Assembly: GCA_007449985.2 (NCBI GenBank)
Contig: VIIQ02000047.1
Location: forward strand, 461,479-525,478
Length of the DNA stretch: 64,000 nucleotides
DNA from: Desmodesmus armatus
Lineage: Eukaryota; Chlorophyta; Chlorophyceae; Sphaeropleales; Scenedesmaceae
Reading direction: 5' to 3'
The position numbers were made by a program, and so were the translations under genes. Under the pieces are notes generated by a model. It was not told the origin of the DNA, searched no databases, and was given only the letters and a program-made list of their open reading frames with translations. Of this stretch, positions 49,225 to 62,427 are shown piece after piece. Position 1 is the first letter of the stretch; each line of letters opens with the position of its first letter.

Positions 49225-52200
49225 GATGCACCCCTCCAGCCCCCCCCTCAACCCCCCCCTGAATGCACCCCTCCAGCCCCCCCCCCCCCCCCCCCCCCAT
49301 ACCCCCCTGAATGCACCCCTCCAGCCCCCCCCCCCCCCCCCCGACTGCACCCCTCCAGCCCCCTTCCCCCCCCCTCAACCCCCCCCCCCCCCCGACTGCA
49401 CCCCCCTGAATGCACCCCTCCAGCCCCCCCCCCCCCCCCCCCCCCCCCCCCGACTGCACCCCTCCAGCCCCCCCCCCTCCACCCCCCCCCCCCCTCCACA
49501 CACACCCCCCGAATGCACCCCTCCAGCCCCCCCCCCCCCTCACCCCCCTCACCCCCCCCCCTCTGAATGCACCCCTCCAGCCCCCCCCCCCACCCCCCCC
49601 CCCTGAATGCACCCCTCCAGCCCCCCCCCCCCCCCCCGTCTCACCATAGCCTGGTCCTCCACTGCCGGGTTCCACCAGGGGTCCAGCATGTGCACATGGC
49701 TGGCAGCAGTCAGGTTGGTGCCTAGGCCAGCAGCCTTCAAGCTCGCCAGGAACACTCGAGGGGAGTCTGACCCAACACCTGCAAAGGCATGGGGGGGGGG
49801 GGGTCAGAAACAAGCACATCCAAAAACATGGCGCCATGTTGTTCCAAGCAGTCTCCAAAAAGGCAGGCGGGGGGTCGTACAAGGGGGCGGTACGATACGA
49901 TTAGGAGATGACGCAAGTAACAGGAATGTGCCACTTTCAGTGTCAGGTTGGTGTCTAGGCCTGCAGCCTTCAGGCTCGCCAGGAACACACGGGGGGAGTC
50001 TGACCCAAAACCTGGGAGGGCGGGGGTTGAGTTTGGGGCGGTGGTGGCGGGTATGGTGGTGGTGGTAATGGGGGGGGGGGAGAGGATACAAGGTACTTTG
50101 GTCAGGACAAGCAACATCCATCAATATAGCGGCATGATGACATTGGTCTCCAGGGAGTGGGGAGTGGGGGTGGCACAAGGCACAGTACAATTGTTGGAAC
50201 GTTCACGCCAAACCGGAAAGCGGCCGCCTTCAGACTCTCCAGGAACACAAGCTTGTGCTCGGGACCTTTGACCCAACACCAGGGACAGAGAGGACACTAC
50301 ATGTGTGGCCAGCGGAACCTTACAGCACTCTAAATCTGACACCAAACCACGCCGTACCTGCAATGCCCGTATGGCTGCATTTCTGTCAGCTGCACTTGTC
50401 CTGCCGTCCAGCCGCACAAAGGGGATGCCCTCAGCTGTGTGTGCGCTAACCCACGTTCTGAACCTGAACCAAGACATTGCTGATAACCCTGCACCCACAC
50501 CTCTCGATAACTGCACGGCTTGGAAGCCCATATGACTTTTCTATAGCAGGTTGTGAACCTTATAGTACTCAGATGTGCAGTCACCCCCCTCCGTACCTGC
50601 GAACGCCCGTATGGCTGCCGTCCTGTTGGCTGCACTCGTCTTGCCATCCAGCCGTACAAGGGGATGCCCTCAGCTGTGAGTGCCTGCTGCACTAAGTCCA
50701 GCATGCCCACGAACTGACTGAACACCACAGACTTGACGGGGGCGGGAGGGGGCCCACCCGCTGCTGCTGCAGCGGCAGCTGCCTGCGAAAGACAAAGGAG
50801 GGGTGTGGGTGAGGGAGGAGGGAAGGCCAGTCAAGTGACACACACAAATGCATGTTTGCTTTTTGGCTGTTTTAGGGCAAGTACGGCATGTTGATATGGA
50901 GGATATGGGATGGCAATAAGTGCATCTTGGACCAGGTCCAGCATACTAAGTCTGCGGTCAAACAGTTTTCCCAGCTGTGGTGCCGCAATTACAGGCTGCT
51001 GCAGCTGCTCTCTCCCCTTCAATATGGGAGGGCTAGCAATGATGACATCTGCCACACACCCCTTGCCCCCCCCCTCTCTTACATCCCCCCCCCCCCCCCC
51101 CTGCCCCCTCACCCCCGCCCCTGCTCCCTCGCACTGTTACCCAACCTCAGAATGTCACAACTTTGGATGGTCGCTGCATTGGCTGGATGCATCTTCTATG
51201 TCTACACACCCACACACCCACCTGAGTGTTGCCTGCCTCCACCTCCCTCAGTTTATTGAGCAGGCACAGAACAGACAATGCATTGTTTCCATGAGGGAAG
51301 GCCAGCAATGAGGAACACCTGCCACATCTACCCTGCATGCCCCCCCCCCCCAAACACACACAGACACACCTGTGTGTTTCCAGCCTCCACCTCCCTCAGT
51401 TTGTTGAGCAGGGCCTGCAGCTTGCTGCACCCAGCAACAGCAGACGACTGGCTGCTGCTGCCAGCACCTTGCTGGGAGCTGCCAGCACCCTGCAGCAGCA
51501 CAAAAAGAGGTACATGTAACAAAGCGGCGGTGTGTTGCAGTGAACAGGATCCATCAGGATGCATGTAATGCAGGAGCGTGACTTCAGCATGCAGAGGCTT
51601 ACTGCTTACCCTTGTGCATGTCAGGGTGTGAGCAGTTTGCACTCTACACCAACTGTCAGTGCAGGGGCATGCCCCCCCCCCCCCCGGGGAGGAAGGGGTA
51701 CACTGTGTATTTGCTGCCTTCCTGTTGGGTGCCTGCCTGTTGGCTGCCTGCCAGCCAACCTGTATACAATGCTGGTTGCAACAGTGAGCATGGTACGGAC
51801 AGGCAGCTGAACAGGGTGATACCGCCACGTCAACAGCTGTTTGTGGCGACCCCTTTACCTGTGTGTCAGCCTCTGGTGGTGGTGGGTCTATGAGGTCCCT
51901 TGCCGTGATGGGGTGGCGGCAGAGGGGGCAGGAGGGCTTGTCACGCACAATCACCTGCTCAATGCACCTGGACACATGCACAAAGCAGGGAATCGGTGGT
52001 GGTGGTCAACAGAGGGAATATCAGAGACTGTACTGCTTGACAACCTGAGTACCTATCACCATCAGCAACACAACATCAGGGTGCTGCCTCTGCACAAAGG
52101 ACAGGTTCCACATCACAGCTTGTAGTTGTGGTCGAGTATCTATGAAGATGGCGGAGTTGACCATATTCGTCACTGAACAGCATTAGTGCGCCGGGCGCGC

Positions 52201-55200
52201 CTTCTTGGGCTGACTTTGGGTATCTGACCTGACAAGGGGTATTTCTTGGTGCTGCTGCATGCTGGATCCTAGCTGTTTGCTTCCCACTTCTGTACAAGGT
52301 TGTCGTGTTGCCTCAGGATGTCAATGAAGTCTCCTTTGCTGTCTTGCTTTGAATCAGGCTACTATCTGGTGTAGGTGGTGCAAACCACTGACGGGGATCG
52401 GGGTTTTTCCCCACCTTAGTGTTTCAACCGGTTCAACCCTGGCAGGCAATGCCATTGATGTGTGGCGAATGTGTCTGCGTGTAACATTTTCTTCCCCATT
52501 AAACATTCAGAGATGCCAAGCACTATCATCCCTCCTCACCTCCTGCAGAAGAGGTGTCCACATGTCGTGATGATGCCCCCCCCCCTCCCACACACCTCTC
52601 CAGCGCCCCCCCCCCCTTTCCAGCCCCCCCCCCCCCCCACACAGACTTTCTCACCCAGACAACCCATGTTCCCTCACCTCCTGCAGAAGAGGTGGCCACA
52701 TGTCGTGATGATGGCCCCCTCTAGTGGGCTCAGACATACTGCACACTCCTCAGCACCCTCATCACCTGGGGCAGCCACAACACACGAGAACATCTCTCAG
52801 GACATTGAATCTGCAATTGCATCAGTGGAAGGACAAACCCCAGGTGTAGCACTGGTCATGAGTGCTTTACTGTTGCAGGTGTGACCGAAAAGGGCAAACA
52901 GGGGTGACCTGGGAGAAAGGCCCACTCAGTCACGATCAGAGGCCCTGGCACCCACAGTTGCACCAGTGGTGCACCAGCTGCAGCGTACAACAGACCATAA
53001 CTTCGGATCTTGTTTCGCGCGCTAATTATCTAACCAAACTCCTGGCTCACCCACCTGCCAGTGCTGCCAACAGCTTTGCCAGCAGCTCAGGGGGTGGTGC
53101 TGCTGCTGCCCCTCCTGCACCAGATGTTGCTGCCGCCACTGCCGCCTTCAGGACCTCAAGTGCACCGGGGCACAGGCTGCTGCTGTCACACACCTGCACG
53201 CATGCAGGGCGCAAAACTGGGGTTCAAGCAACAGTTTGAAATTTGACAGACATACACAGCAGGGTGCAGAAAGAAAGGGAAAATGTTCTTACAATGCGCC
53301 TCTGGGGCACAGGCTGTTGCTGTCACACACCTGCAGGGCACAAACATTGACTAGGGTTTTGTATTCAAATAAGATGACAGCTAGTGGGTGCCGTCACTGC
53401 TGCCATCAGGACCTTCAATGCACCGGGCACAGGCTTCTGCTGTCACACACCTGCAGGGCACATACATGGATTGGGTGTTTGACAAACATTGACTGGGCTC
53501 TAGACAAACATTGGCTGAATTTTTTTTTGATGAAGCTGACAGCTAGTGGGTGCCATAGGTTGGGTGAGTACTGATGGAACACTGGGGCACATCTGTAGGC
53601 AAGGGAAGATGTAGGGTGTTTCACTGGGGCTTTGAGCTGCATTGACTACTAGTACGCATAGGGTGTTCAGGACTCCCTGCCCCCTTCTCAAAGTGACAGT
53701 GTTGATGGACTGTACTGAACGTGGAGTATACATGCCCGAGCACAGCAAGACTCAAATCAAATATCAATGGTATGCGGACATGCCATTTGCCCTGACAGGC
53801 AGCAAATACTGACAACAGGACTGCGGTTTGGACCCTGACAAAGGCTGGCCTTCCTTCACCCACCTGTCTGAGCCTCATGATGATGGCCAGCACACTTGTG
53901 AAGTTTTGAACCAGAGTGCCCCGCGACAGGTGGCCAGAGATCTGCACAACAAAAATCAAATCAAATCCATGTTACACCTGTAGCTATGAAGCTCAAGACC
54001 TCATGCCAGCCATTCAGTAGTTGGATGCCTCATGCCAGCCATTCACTGGTATCACGGAGATGGCAGAACAAACCAGAAAGACACGGTGGCCCCATACACA
54101 GGGGAGGCAGGAAACAACGCAGGCAACGTATGACCCAAACACACCTTCAAAGACACACGGACGCTGGGCATGTGTGCTTTGCTCCAGCTGACAATTCCAC
54201 CTGCTGAGACTGCAACTCTCCATTCTCACCAGTTTGCGTGTCTCAAGTGCCGCATAGTTAGCCCTGTCCTCAAGACCCAGGTCAAGGGTCACCAACTGAC
54301 GTGCACCCCCATCCCAGCACTAGATTGCCGCCTCTGCCACCCTTCACACACTCACAAATGTGTCTGTGACAACCGGTGCAGTGGTACCCCCTCGTCTCCC
54401 TCCCCCCCCCCCCCCCCCACGGGGGCAGGGGACGGCAAGAAAGCACCACCACCCCCTCCCACCAGTTTGCGTGTTTCATCCTCCAGTGCTGCATAGTTGG
54501 CCCTTCTCAGGCCCCAGGTCAAGGGTCACCCTCTGCCCCCCCCCCCCATACCATGAACAACTTGTGCAGTGGACCCCCCCTTCCCCCCCTTCCCCCCCTT
54601 GCCCCCAGGGCAAGAGGGACTGGCGGGGGGGGGGGGGCAATTGTTCAAACCCCCATTCTCACCAGCTTGCGCGTTTCATCCTCCAGTGCTGCATGGTTAG
54701 CCCTGTCCTCAGGACCCAGGTCAAGGGTCACCAGCTGCACCCCCCCCCTCCCTAGCAAACAAACAAACACCCCATTCAAAGCTTGAGCTGTGTGCATACA
54801 CCTTCTGCCACTCCCTCCCCGCACCCCTCCCCACACACACATGCACCACATTCTCACCAGCTTGCGTGTCTCATCTTCCAATGCTGCATAGTTCGCCCTG
54901 TCCTCAGGACCCAGGTCCAGCGTCACCAGCTGCACCGTCTTGGAGGGCAGTGCCACCAGGGGGCGACCGTCAGGACCAGTGGAGGCCTTGGTGCGTCGCA
55001 GGGCCAGACTGCCCATCAGGATCTGTTGTAGATTTGATTGGGAGGGGGGGGGCATTCAGCAAGCAGATTGTGGTGGTGGGGCGGGGTGGGGGGAGGGGGG
55101 AGGGGGGGGGGGATTCAACGAGCAGAGTGGGATGCACTCTGTTTGTTCAGCGCAGGGAGAAATGGGAGGGCAGTGCCACCAAGGGGCGACCATCAAGACC

Positions 55201-57233
55201 TTTGAAGGCCTTAGCGCGACGCAGGGCCAGACTGCCCATCAGCATCTGTCATAGATTTGATGGGGAGGGGGTGGGGGGTGGGGGCATTCCGGGAACAAAT
55301 TGTGGTGGTGGTGGTGGGGCGGGGGGGGGGGGGGACAACGAGCAGAGTGAGATACACATTGTTTGTTCAGCGCAGGGAGGAAAGGGAGGGAAAAAAGGAG
55401 GGCAGTGCCACCAGGGGGCGGCCATCAGGACCAGTGGGTGCCTTGGTATGCCACAGGGCCAGACTGCCCAACAGGATCTGGGGAAAGAGTTAAGTGATAT
55501 AAAAAGCTGCATGCAGAGGAGAGGGATGGAAAGAGAGGGGGTTTCCACATATTGGTACTGTGCAGGCCAATGCATAACCCCCCCTCTTTCGCAGCTCCTA
55601 CCTTGAGTCCTTTCAGGCCGCTGTCGCTGCATGCATATAGGGGCCTGTCGACGACCCCCCCCCCCCACACACCCACACCCACGCTTCAACACGACCCAAA
55701 TACACCCACCTCGAGTGCTTTCAGTCCACTGTCGATGCGTATGTAGAGGCGTTTCCCCACACAAGCATCCCCCCCCCCACACACACACACCACTACCACC
55801 ACCACTCCCCACCTTGAGTGCTTTCAGCCCGCTGTCGCTGCGTGCCTTGAGGGGCCTCTCAATGCACCTCCTCCAGAAGCCCTTGTCATCCAGAGGCTTC
55901 AGGCCCAGGAACACCACAATGCCAAACACATCAGACAGCCTGTGGGGAGGGGTGGGTGGGGGTGTGGGGGAGGGGTGAGGGGGTGGGTGCGATGGGGGGC
56001 CGGGGGCGTAGGTGTGATTGCCATGGTCAGATTAAGCTGCTACCCATGCAGATCCAGGGGCGTCAGGCCCAGCGAACACCATAACACCTTAGACATCAGA
56101 CAGCCTGTGGGCAAGCGAGGGGGGGGGGAGGGGAGGGGCGATTGCCATGGTCAGATTGAGATGATATCCATGCTAGGGGCTTCAGGCCCAGGAACACCAC
56201 GATGCCAAACACATCAGACAGCCTGCAGGCAGGCCCACTGCCGGACCAGGCCACCCAACCAGAAATGTCATCAGACTGTGAGAGGGCGCTGCGGGCAGTT
56301 GACAAACTGCCCATGGTACCCAGCCCCACTTGCGTACAGTCGCATGGCCAGCCTAGTTGGGCAGGCTAACCCAGCAGCAGGTGCAGGCAGCATGACCAGT
56401 GTGGTTGCCCAGCTACTATAAAATGTGGTTGATACCTTGCTTGACAAACTGATGTTAGATTGTTAGCCCGGGATGCTGAAGCCTGCCTTGTCAACCCTCT
56501 AGTTTAGGGCGCAGGTTTTAAGCTCCTGAACCCCAACCTCAACCCCAAACTCGAAACAACTTTGGCCAGCAGAAGTACTACTAGCTAGCAGCAACACCTG
56601 TGACATGCAGCACCATTGCCCCCTCCCTACACAGCTTGTAGACAAACAGAACCAACACTGACTAAAGCATGCCGCATATGGTTGATACGCCTCAGTAGGG
56701 CACCCGATGGTTTATCTGGGCTGCTCAGTGCAGGCCTTTGTGGTGATGCAGCCCCCCCCCCCCTCCCCAAGACACCAAAGAGACAGAGGCACGCTAAGCT
56801 GTTCTGCAGGGGCGTCCCTGTCACAGCCCAGCGCCGGTCTGCCCTGACTGCAAGACCCCCCCCCCCCACCCCACACACACACACACCACCACCACCACCA
56901 CCACCACCACCACCAACTCCCCCCCAAACCCCACCTGTTCTGCAGGGGCGTCCCTGTCACAGCCCAGCGCCGCTCTGCCTTGAGGGACCGACAGGCCTGC
57001 AAGAAAGCAGCAGGCATGCAGGTTGGCAGCCAAGCTAAAATCGTGTGGACACTGTGCGGACACTGTGTGTCCACCTAGAGTTTAGGGTTTGGGGTTTAGG
57101 GTTCAGGTGGGGTTTGGGGTGGACACTGTGTGTTCACCGAGGAGCATGGTTGTTGTTGTGGATCCAGGTGAGGGCTGCGCAACTGGACAGCCTTGCCTTT
57201 CCACACAGGACTCGGGATTCTTTTCGTGGCAGG

Positions 57234-57265
<32 letters not shown>

Positions 57266-59868
57266 CGACGGCACCTGCTAACAGCACTACAAGTAGAACT
57301 TGTGCAGGTGCATATATCAACCCGGTTGGGCCCACCTTTGCGTACTGTGTGTCGATATGGCGGGTTGAGTAAGCTTCGTCCAGCACCCACCCTCCAAGTG
57401 ACAGCACCCCCACTCCCCCCGCCCACCTCCATCCCCCCCCCAACAGCGCCACCTCCATCCTTGACCCTCTCTCACCCACCCACATTTGCCTGTTGTGTGT
57501 CGCTGTTGCGTATGGTGTGTGCTTCATCCAGCATCACCCTCAGCCACTGACCCCCCCCCCCCCCCCCCCCGCCCCCCCCCTCCCCCCTCCCCCCCCCCCC
57601 CCCCCCCAAACACACAGCACGGTTCCCAGTGAGCAGGCATGACAGCACATGTACTCCAACTGCTGCCACACCTCCGTCCTCTCCCCAACACGCATACACA
57701 GCATTGAATGTGTGTGGCACCGGCCCACCTTTGCCTGTTGTGTCTCGCTGTTGCGGATGGTGTGTGCTTCATCCAGCACCACCCTCCGCCAATCTTCACT
57801 GCCCAGCCCCCCTCCCAACACACAAGGACAAACAACAAGCCACCTACCTTTGCCTGTTGTGTCTCGCTGTTGCGGATGGTGTGTGCTTCATCCAGCACCA
57901 CCCTCCGCCAATCTTCACTGCCCAGCCCCCCTCCCAACACACAAGGACAAACAACAAGCCACCTACCTTTGCCTGTTGTGTCTCGCTGTTGCGTATGGTG
58001 TGTGCTTCATCCAGCACCACCCTCAGCCAGTCAACACTGCCCAGACCATTGCGGCGGCCCAGCTGATCTCCCTGCGTGACAAAGATATACACTGCAAAAT
58101 GACATCGTGAGACACAGCATGGCATGGAACAGCATGTGGTGGTATGACAAGGCGAACATGTGTCAACAACATACAACCTTGACTTGATGGCACTTTCTCT
58201 CACTCTACCTCAGGTATACTCAGGTATCAATCACTGTAGTACACTTGCACAGCTGCAGTGCCAGAAAGCCCATACACAGGACTGTGTGTGTCTGCACAGG
58301 ACACACCGCGCAAATCGAAGACATGTTATTGACAAATGAAATTGCAGCACTCACCGAGCCCATATCTCCTGCCAGCGTCTGGTAGGTAGTTATGACCACG
58401 TCCTGTGCAGCCAGCCAGGTCTTGCTCTTGTTGCGCTCAGGACCATGGTACACACCAACCTGCGGGGTGGGGTGGGGGGGGGGTCAGGTGTGAGGCATTG
58501 GTGTGGGTGTGAGTGTGTGTGTGTGTGTGGGGGGGGGGGGTGGTGAGGCCAGCCAGGTCTTGCTCTTGTTGCGCTCAGGACCGGGCATACACCAACCTGC
58601 GGAAGGGGAAATTGACTCACATCGTGTCATGAATGTCAAGCAACATCAACAGGAACAAAGACGCAGCAGCCGCTGCAACAGGGGGGAAACCGGCACTCAA
58701 GGTCAATCATGCACAGCTGCAGGATTCCAGCGTTGTGCACCTCAATTTGTGTCTGCCAATTGCTCAACGCAACCGTTGTGTAACACAACAGCGTCACAAC
58801 AGCCTACGGTTGCCCACGATAACCACCTAACAAGCAAGGCAGCCAGGGGCTCATGGGCAGGGAATTTTTGAGGTTTGGGACCTTGGCTATTTTTGGCAAA
58901 AAAAATTCTCATGGGCTGATTTTTTTGGCCACAAATCTGGCTAAAGGCCCCCCACCCCCAAAAATTTGGCGACAAAGCAAAGTCCAGTGAAGGTTCCTAT
59001 TGTTGGCGACAAGGCCTCCCACCCAAGTAAAGTTGGCGACACAACTGACAAAGTAGATTGAAACACAGTTTTTCTGCGTTCAGTGCCTTTAGGGGCTGCT
59101 GGCCCCATCTTCCCTGGTGACACATCAGTAGCTCATGGCCCATGAGTCATGGAAGAAGCCCCTACCCTTGACCCCAGGTAAAAACTCAAGAGGTATGGGG
59201 ACCCTGCATACCTGCAGGTTTCCGGCGGTGTGCTCCTCAATTTGTGTCTGCCAGTTGCTCAGAACACTCAGTGGACACACAATCAGCGTCCCCTTAGGCC
59301 CTCCAGCAGCAGGGGGTGAGGGCGCCGGCTCAGCGGCAGCAATGGCAGCAGTGGCGGCGGCTGCGGCGGCTGCTGCCTTCTGCTGCACGTTCTTGGCTGC
59401 TGCTTGCAGGGTGCTGCCTGCTGCTGCTGCTGCTGCCTTGGTAGCGCCCTGCGATGTGGGCCGCAAAAGGATGGGTTAATGTAGAGATGTACAGTGGGTA
59501 ACAGATGCGTAGAAAGTGAGTTGAGAGCACAGGTACTGAGTTGGGGAAGGGGGGGCGGATTCAGGAGACACGCTCAGGGACCCCTATGGCCTGCGGGCAG
59601 CGAGAGGGGTAAGGAGTTGGTTGAGGGGGGGGGGGGAGGCACTGCCCTGTCGGCAGCCTGAGGTGCTGTGACCATCAAGCGAATTGGCAGGGGAGGGACA
59701 AACACAACAACAAAACTTGAAGATAACGGAAGTTACCAACTGTGTCCTGCAAAGCAAGGCATTGATATCCTGCATCCCCCCCGATCCCTGTAACCACCCA
59801 CCTTCTTCCTACGCTTGCTGGGCGGTTCCTCCACAATCACCACATCGCTGTCGTCCCCCTCTGCAGCC

Positions 59869-59915
<47 letters not shown>

Positions 59916-62393
59916 GGGTTCCATCAGAGGCGGCAGTGTTGCCCCTGGGGCATTGGTTGCAATGAGGCTGATGACCATCAGTGTCTTGCCTAGGCCCATG
60001 TCGTCTGCGAGGATGCCACCCCTCAAGGGGGCCGGGCGGCTGAGCGTCTCAAAGTTGGTCAAACTGCAGAGCAGGGCATGTGCCCAGGGGGGTGGGGGGG
60101 GGCGGTTGGGGGGGAGGGGCAGTCCGAACAGGGTTTACTAGCACTGGGTGACTACTATTAGTGATGCAAGTCAGGATATTTGTGGTTGTGTGAGTGGCGA
60201 TGAGGCTGATCACCATAAGTGTCTTGCCTAAGCCGGTGTCATCTGCCAACATGCGAAGGGGGCCGGGCGCGCAAGTGTCTCAAAGTTGGTCAGGCTGCAG
60301 AGCAAGGCATGTGCGGGGGTGGTGGTGGGGGTGGGAGTGGGAGTGGGAGTGGGAGTGGGAGTGGGGGTGGGGGTGGGGGGGGGTGGGTGCGGGGGCGGGT
60401 GCGGGGGCGGGGGCGGGGGCGGGGGGGGCGGGGGCGGGGGCGGGGGCGGGGGCGGGGGGCGGGGGCGGGGCGGGCGCGGGGGCGGGGGCGGGCGCGGGGG
60501 ATGGGCGGGCGCGGGCGCGGGGGCGGGGGCGGGGGGGGGCGGGCGGGGGGGGGGCGGGGGCGGGCGCGGGGCGGGCGCGGGCGCGGGCGCGGGCGGCGGG
60601 CGCGGGCGCGGGGGCGGGCGCGGGCGCGGGGGCGGGGGGGCGGGGCGCGGGCGCGGGGGCGGCGCGGGCGGGGGGGGGGGCGGGGGGGCGGGGGGGCGGG
60701 GGTGGGGGGGGGGCGCGGGCGCGGGGCGCGGGGCGCGGGGCGCAGGGCGCGGGCGCGGGCCTGCGGGGCGGGGGCGGGGGCGGGGGCGGGGGCGGGGGCG
60801 GGGCGGGGGCGGGGGGCGGGGGCGGGGGCGGGGGCGGGGGGCGGGGGCGGGGGCGGGGGCGGGGGCGGGGGCGGGGGCGGGGGCGGGGGCGGGGCGGGGG
60901 TGGGGGTGGGGGCGGGGGTAGGGGCGGGGGTGGGGGTGCAGGTGGGGGTGGAGGTGGAGGTGGGTGGGGTGGGGGTGGGGGTGGGGGGGGGTGGGGGCTC
61001 AAGTTGGTCAGGCTGCAGTAAAGGGTACACGGATGATGGTTGTGATGCCCTGATAACAAAGCAATGGCGGTAGCTGTTGACATGACATGCAGTGCTAGCT
61101 CGCACACCTGCAACAACAGCAATTCCAGATGCCCTGCCCTCAACAAAATGCTGCCTGCTACAACATCATGATGTACCACCACCCCACCTGTTCTTGTAGA
61201 CCAGCCCTGCAGGTGTCTGTGTGCCACAGCCAAAAAAGGGGCAGTGCGTTGCTGTTCTCCCGTTGCACCATCCAGGCCAGGGCCTCCCGTTGGTGTGGGA
61301 ACAGCTGTGACCAACTTCATCGGCTGCATCCATTGGGGCTTGGGCTCGCTGCTGCTGTATAGGTCTGGAGGGAGGGACACGGTAAAATGTGCAGGGCGGT
61401 GTTGTGGTGTGTTGTGGGGGGGTGAGTGTGTGAGGTTCAAGGGGAAACATTGTGTGTGCATCACTATGTGTTGCCGGGCAAGAGCCTCCCGGGGGTGGCT
61501 ACCGTGGTGGAGGGAAAATAGCTGTGACACTCCTCTTTCAGCTGCATCCATATAGGGCTTGAGCTCGCTGCTGCTATACAGGTCTGGGGGAGGGAGAAGT
61601 GGAAAGCAGGAGAAGGGGAGGGAGTGAAGAAAGGGGGGCATCAGGTGTGCTGTGCGTGATGGAAGCATGTGGGGAGGCTAAGAGAGTCTGTACATGTGTC
61701 ACACATTGTTAGTTCTCCACACCAGCATCAAGGCCAGGGCCTCGCGTTGGTGTGGAAACACGAGACACTACCTCATTTTTTGGGTGCAATCACAAAGTTT
61801 TGCACAACGCCCAGCACCAAACTCAGCACCAGATCCTACACTAAACCCTGCCTCCCCGTTACCTTCAAACATGCGGTTCAGGCTGGCCTCCATCACTGTT
61901 GGCGCCAGGGTGACGGTGGCAGCAGCAGTAGCAGCAGCAGCGGCACCACCCCCTCCCCTGCTGCTGCGGCGCCACCGCGGCCTGCTGCTGCCTGCTGTGC
62001 TGCTGCTTGACTGGCCAGGGCCTGTCGAGGCTCATCACCTGCAGCTGACAACCTGCAAAACACACCCATGCAATAACATAATGTGGAGGGAAACAGTAGC
62101 ATAACAACTACTGGCCCAATCAAAACCAGTAATCAGACGTTGGTTTGCTGTCACAGAACACCGGAGTTTGTGCTGCTGCTGTCGCTGCTGCTGCTGCTGC
62201 TTCCACACTGCCGCCGCCGCAGCTGCCGCCGCCGCCGCCGCTGCTGCCACTGCTTCTCCCGCTGTTCTTGCCCACCTGCCCAGCCCAGCTGCTGCTGGAG
62301 CCGTCCTCACTGCCACTGCCACTGTTGCTCCTGCGTTTGATACCCACTGCCAAGCCCAGCTGTGTGCGGGGTGCTGCTGCTGCTGCCGCTGCC

Positions 62394-62427
<34 letters not shown>

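Noticed and set aside
48828..49882. Poly-Pro and poly-Gly open frames
   Set aside because: Artefacts of the poly-C minisatellite within an intron of the RAD5/HLTF gene.
60194..61668. Long Gly/Arg/Ala- and Pro-rich open frames on both strands
   Set aside because: They arise from the G-tract minisatellite, which has no stop codons in any frame; no motif and no conserved exon edges.
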